Assembly: GCA_034509735.1 (NCBI GenBank)
Contig: JACGWO010000010.1
Coordinates: 13,715,193 to 13,779,192, forward strand
Length of the DNA stretch: 64,000 nt
Reading direction: 5' to 3'
Source of the DNA: Sesamum alatum
Lineage: Eukaryota > Streptophyta > Magnoliopsida > Lamiales > Pedaliaceae
Part shown: piece after piece, positions 59,880 through 64,000 of the stretch
Numbering within the stretch: the first letter of the stretch is position 1
Layout of the letters: each line of letters starts with the position of its first letter
Made by a program: the position numbers and the translations under genes
The notes under the pieces: model-generated
Database searches by the model: none
What the model saw: the letters and a program-made list of their open reading frames with translations, nothing else
What the model was told of the DNA's origin: nothing

Positions 59880-60412
59880 AGCAGCTGCCGCCGCCGCCGC
59901 CGGCGGCTCGCCGGCACGCGCGCAGGCCCCTTGCCTGCGTGCGCGCGCGCCTGGCCGGCAGCGCGCTGCGCGGCCCGGCATGCCGGCAGGCCGCCGCGCC
60001 CGCAGGCTCCCCTGCCTTGCGCGCACGCTGGCCTGCTGGCTGTCGGCCGTGCCGTGCGCAGTGCGCGCGCAGACGCGCACTGGGCACGCCTGCCGGGCTC
60101 GCGCGCGCAGACTCCTTCGTCTGCGTGCGCGCGCGCCTGGCGGCGCCGCCCAGGGCCCATCCGCGCGCGGACTCACAGGCGCGCGGCCTTGCGCGCGCGC
60201 GCGCATGAGCGCGCCTGCCGGGCGCGCGCGCGCAGACACCCTTGTCTGCGTGCGCGCACGCCTGCGCGCAGCCTTCCTGGCTGCGCGCTTGCCCCCGCGC
60301 GGCCGGCTGGGCGGGCGCGCGCAGGCCTCCCTTGCCTGCGCGCGTCTGCCCTGCCGGTGGCGTGCGGCTGCGCGCGGCCAGCCCGCCCGGCTGGCCGGCT
60401 GCGTCGTTTCTC
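59880..60412. repeat. CpG-rich stem-loop block, copy 1
   Basis: About 530 bp of extreme GC and CpG content. At least five stem-loops with short C/T-rich loops are evident: 59914-59946, 60101-60130, 60224-60257, 60264-60288 (perfect 10-bp stem, loop ttcct) and 60316-60344 (perfect 11-bp stem, loop ctccctt). The recurring core is gcgcgcag-g/a-c, loop, g-c/t-ctgcg. Long frames on both strands here are Ala/Arg-rich and reflect composition. Confidence 0.88.
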
Positions 60413-60603
60413 ATTTTCCGTTCAATTTTTCCACCCCGTTTCCCAAGACAAAACAGAAAATCACCAACATTCGTAAATTCACACGAATCAAAAATAAAAT
60501 CGACATGCTTAAAATCAAGAACAATCAAGATTTAATAAAAAAACATGCCAATTTCACGTTTCATGCTTATAACGCACATAAACCCTAGGCCTATACACCG
60601 AAG

Positions 60604-60619
60604 CGGGCTCTGATACCAC
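60604..60619 (-). other. Primer binding site (initiator tRNA-Met)
   Basis: On the minus strand GTGGTATCAGAGCCCG directly follows the CA end of the LTR at 60620. It contains the perfect TGGTATCAGAGC match to initiator methionine tRNA. Confidence 0.92.
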
Positions 60620-62632
60620 TGAAAGAAGATCCGGTGGATCGTCCCGGGAATTGCGCGAATGCGGAAGCGCGGTAAAAATAAACATATTAAAATTTACAAA
60701 ATAAAAGGCATGCTTTTAATTTAAAGAACACGCTCAAGGTGTGTGCCCTTGAGGTTCCCGGGCGTTCGGTGTATCTCATGATCATAAAACAATTAAATAA
60801 ATCATGGAGGCCATAGAGTTGAAAAATAAAGAGGGACGAAAATCTTAAACGAGACTTACCCGTTGTCGTTTTCGTCTTCAACTGCTACTCGCGTTGTTCC
60901 CCGTTCTGCACCAAGACCTCGTTCTTGAGATCCTCCAAATCGTGACACACGATCCACCCACGTATCTTGCACGTCGTGCTAGCAACGAACAAGTGTATAA
61001 TTTTGGAGTGGACGAATCAACAACACGTTATCAATTAACGGTATTGATTCGTCTAAGTTCTAATGTTCCAAGAACAAAAAAGAACTAAGGAAAAAATACT
61101 TTCATGTTGGAGAAAGAGAGAGAGGCGGACGAGAGGTAGGAGGAAGGGGAGAGTGTGTGTTGTGTGTGTTTTTCAAGAATCATCATCCCTTAAATGTTGG
61201 AAGCTAGGGGTTTATATAGAGGAAGAGTTTAATCCTCTTTAAACTCAAACTCTAAGTAACCTAATTTGACTAGGATTTTGACATAGTCAAAGTCCTAGTC
61301 AAACTAGTGTTTGACCTAGTCAAACGAATCCTAGCCTTCCATCTCCCCTTTCCATCTCGACCGTTGATTTTAATTTAATGGAATATTTAAATCCTATTAA
61401 ATATTCCAAAAGGCTAAAAGAATAAATATAATATTATAAATAAATATTATTATTTATTCTAAGCCCATTAAATCAACCCTTTTAATAAATCCTATTTATT
61501 AATTTAATTCCTTTTATCAAATAGAAGGAATTAATTTCTCCAAGAAAATATAGGACCCGATTAAATCTAATTTAATCATTCCTTTACTCCAATATTTAAT
61601 TCCAAACTAAATACTAAGTGTGTGTGGATAGTGTGTGACTCTTTAGGTTCACCATTCAGCTAGACTTGGTCGGATTCCTAGAACCCGTCCGTTACCATGG
61701 GTGGCCATCTAGCAACGGTCCATGGCACTAGAGACTAGGTGAAATATTCGGGGATGAACATTTAGGTTCTAACAGTACACTTGTCCTTCTGTCTTCGGTC
61801 TCATCACTTAGGGTCTAGGGCACGGAAGATGCAGGTACCCATTTTGGACCTAAGTGTCGGTCTGTCCCCACTAAACGCCGCAAGGGAAACCTTTTCCCTT
61901 CTGTTCAGTCACTGTGGCCACAGATTTTTAGGGACAAGACACAGAGCATATATGAGACTCAACTGTCAACACCTTTTGACAGGAGACAGATCCTTTCTTG
62001 GAAACTACTGTCACTTTGTACACCCGAGCTGCACTAGACATGGCTTATGACTACTCAAGAGTATTTTGGCAATCTCTCACCATATCTAAGACACAGACCT
62101 GATGCACAGGTAAACTCAGCAGTTCCTCAAGTCAAAGGACTTGGCCTGTACCGTTGGAACCGGGAATACACGTCATACCTTGCTGACCATACTCAAGGTC
62201 CTCCGTAAGACGGTTCCCGCAAGTCACCTCAGTCAGCTGCTTCCTAGCATGCTCACCCATTAACACTGCTTAGACGACCTTCGTCACCCGTCGATGAAAT
62301 ACGACAGCAGATGCTTAGTGCAAGTCTCAAAGGGGATCCCGGTACCCATTTTCGGATTCCTTGACTTGGAGATTTCCGGACTGATTCAGTAAGACTGATT
62401 TCATGGACCTACTCCAAGCGTAGTCCCAGTCCCCGAAATTGTTTCTCAGTCCGTGGGCTTTGTTTGCGTAGTGAACAGAAATGTAAATGCAGATAAGTGA
62501 ACGTAAACAAAGTATTGCCATATGAATTTTCACTTCTTTATTCATACATATTTTATCAAATACCAAAGAATTGTCTAGACATAGGTTACATATTCCTGCC
62601 AAAATTGGCTTACATGGTCACCTATTCTAACA
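60620..62632 (-). repeat. Hybrid LTR (left part A-like, right part B-like)
   Basis: A 2013-bp LTR bounded by TG...CA. From 60620 to about 61190 it shares the A-type variants against B (for example 'gtgtataattttggag' and 'aggaaggggagag'). From about 61270 to the end it shares the B-type variants against A (for example 'tttaaatcct', 'gctagacttgg', 'cggtctgtccccact' and 'ccgaaattg'). Its left neighbour is the primer site, as for a 5' LTR. Its right neighbour is ATCCA plus leader, as for LTR B. Confidence 0.85.
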
Positions 62633-62637
62633 ATCCA

Positions 62638-64000
62638 CTGAGCCCGCAGTGGATCTATGGTCAATCTAGGGTTGGTCCTATACTATTACATTAATAGTAA
62701 CCCAATCATCATGCTGATGGGCCTTGGTCTCTTTTTCTCTTTCTTCACTTCATGGAAAACACCAAGGGGCCTCCCGTCTGGGCTCTCCATGTGGTCCTTC
62801 CTTCTTCTCCACAAATTACAAAAAAGGAAACCTCACTCCTAGTCTACTCTCATTACATATTAAAAAATAGAAACCCCAGCGAAAACCCGGGGGGAGTACA
62901 TAAGGAGGGAGGTAGAATGCCTTATTATTCCAAGGCAACTAGAAAGAGAGAAGGAGAAAGCAGTAAAAGAGGCACACAGGCCCAACAGAAAATAAACCAT
63001 ACATCCGGTCTTAGGGCTCGCGATCATCCATTTCCATCCAACACACATAATCACATGATCCAATCACATAATTACATAATACCAACAACATATGATTTCC
63101 AATCATAAATATCCAAAATAATTAATGAATATGTGCACAACGTGTGAAAAATAAAACACAAATATTGGTAATAATATTTTCTCGTTTTAGGAAAACATTT
63201 CCTCATTATTTTAAGTAAAATAACCCCGGGATTCCGAATCCAATTTATTTTACTCCTAAAATAATGTCTTTAGAAAAATAGGCATAATTGAACCAAAAAA
63301 CGATTTTCAGAATTAATTCAAAATTAAAACTGAAAATAATTAAAAATAAAAGAATAATACTGCTAGGGTTTTGAAACCCTAGCAGCAGCAGCTGCCGCCG
63401 CCGCCGCCGGCGGCTCGCCGGCACGCGCGCAGGCCCCTTGCCTGCGTGCGCGCGCGCCTGGCCGGCAGCGCGCTGCGCGGCCCGGCATGCCGGCAGGCCG
63501 CCGCGCCCGCAGGCTCCCCTGCCTTGCGCGCACGCTGGCCTGCTGGCTGTCGGCCGTGCCGTGCGCAGTGCGCGCGCAGACGCGCACTGGGCACGCCTGC
63601 CGGGCTCGCGCGCGCAGACTCCTTCGTCTGCGTGCGCGCGCGCCTGGCGGCGCCGCCCAGGGCCCATCCGCGCGCGGACTCGCAGGCGCGCGGCCTTGCG
63701 CGCGCGCGCGCATGAGCGCGCCTGCCGGGCGCGCGCGCGCAGACACCCTTGTCTGCGTGCGCGCACGCCTGCGCGCAGCCTTCCTGGCTGCGCGCTTGCC
63801 CCCGCGCGGCCGGCTGGGGGGGCGCGCGCAGGCCTCCCTTGCCTGCGCGCGTCTGCCCTGCCGGTGGCGTGCGGCTGCGCGCGGCCAGCCCGCCCGGCTG
63901 GCCGGCTGCGTCGTTTCTCATTTTCCGTTCAATTTTTCCACCCCGTTTCCCAAGACAAAACAGAAAATCACCAACATTCGTAAATTCACACGAATCAAAA
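62638..64000 (-). other. Leader copy 2 (cut by the window end)
   Basis: Nearly identical to 59131-60493 at an offset of 3507 bp, including the palindrome (63360-63385). If the unit is complete, the next LTR should begin near 64127, beyond the window. Confidence 0.9.
63387..63919. repeat. CpG-rich stem-loop block, copy 2
   Basis: Same block as 59880-60412 with only a few substitutions (for example ggactcgcagg for ggactcacagg). All five stem-loops are kept. Confidence 0.88.

Larger units (their letters stand above)
59131..60603 (-). other. Leader, primer-proximal part, copy 1
   Basis: A non-coding leader of about 1.5 kb is contiguous with 56362-57126 if LTR B and one ATCCA are removed. It contains AT-rich sequence, a telobox-containing palindrome (59853-59878) and the GC-rich stem-loop block. 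It is repeated at 62638-64000. Confidence 0.8.
50554..64000 (-). mobile_element. Young Ty1/copia element with nested solo LTR and tandem LTR-leader duplication
   Basis: On the minus strand the element reads 5' LTR, primer site, long leader, gag, integrase, RT, RNase H, polypurine tract, 3' LTR. The 3' LTR is 50554-52565. The coding part is 52582-56361. The leader is split: 56362-57126 and 59131-60603. The split is caused by an LTR of the same family (57127-59125) flanked by a perfect ATCCA duplication. The LTR-plus-leader unit is then repeated with a period of 3507 bp to the window end. The 2-kb LTRs and initiator-Met primer site fit Angela-like copia elements (inference). The left target pentamer would be GAGTG (50549-50553); its partner lies outside the window. 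Confidence 0.88.

Noticed and set aside
59856..60588. Long open frames on both strands (Ala/Arg-rich proteins up to 218 codons) and their copies at 63245-63983
   Set aside because: They overlap on all frames, are low in complexity, and arise because a CpG-rich block contains few stop codons. They are repeated within a retrotransposon leader.
57127..62632. Reading LTR B, leader and the next LTR as a separate non-autonomous element with an ATCCA target duplication
   Set aside because: ATCCA also follows LTR B directly, LTR B has no primer site or polypurine tract beside it, and the right LTR is a hybrid followed by a second leader. A solo LTR plus unequal crossover explains all of this.

Overview
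This is plant nuclear DNA, most likely from a eudicot (possibly an asterid, which is an inference from the style of the UGT91 proteins). It is AT-rich and intron-bearing, and it is dominated by LTR retrotransposons, CACTA and Mutator-type elements and MITEs. Only one gene looks intact: a UGT91-type UDP-glycosyltransferase at 1020-2438 (minus). A second UGT91 paralogue at 44546-45961 (plus) carries two frameshifts. The two mark the edges of a UGT91 neighbourhood that has been filled with about 42 kb of repeats.

Left part (1-9 kb). The flank of the intact UGT (1-870) is duplicated at 5690-6560. Between the copies lie several MITEs, one nested CACTA MITE with a perfect AAT target duplication, and a decayed fragment of a family-B DNA polymerase of the kind carried by linear mitochondrial plasmids (4027-4290, minus). 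A decayed minus-strand Ty1/copia pol follows (7.2-8.8 kb).

9-21 kb. This region holds broken pieces of an MBD9-like chromatin gene: the DDT-to-bromodomain-like exons on the plus strand (14769-16935, with a frameshift and a stop) and a PHD-finger exon on the minus strand (10553-10965). Next come a minus-strand copia relic interrupted by a 430-bp Mutator-type MITE with a perfect 9-bp target duplication, and a CACTA (TNP2) relic fused in frame to copia gag.

22-35 kb. A whole but defective copia element lies at 22034-27125, with both LTRs and a primer binding site. It is followed by a plus-strand relic of the same 2-kb-LTR copia family that fills the right end of the window.

35.5-43 kb. This is a tandem array LTR-internal-LTR-internal-LTR-internal-LTR (units of about 2.1-2.2 kb) of a non-autonomous, gypsy-like element whose internal part contains a degenerate minisatellite.

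47.6-64 kb. A GC-cored Mutator-type element is nested in another transposon. A Mutator transposase relic (SWIM zinc finger) follows, and it is broken by a young copia element with 2-kb LTRs. That element has a solo LTR of its own family inserted in its leader (ATCCA target duplication). The LTR-leader segment has then been tandemly duplicated with a 3507-bp unit, leaving a hybrid LTR. The leader carries an extremely CpG-rich block of about 530 bp built of repeated stem-loops. I see no tRNA, rRNA or CRISPR features.
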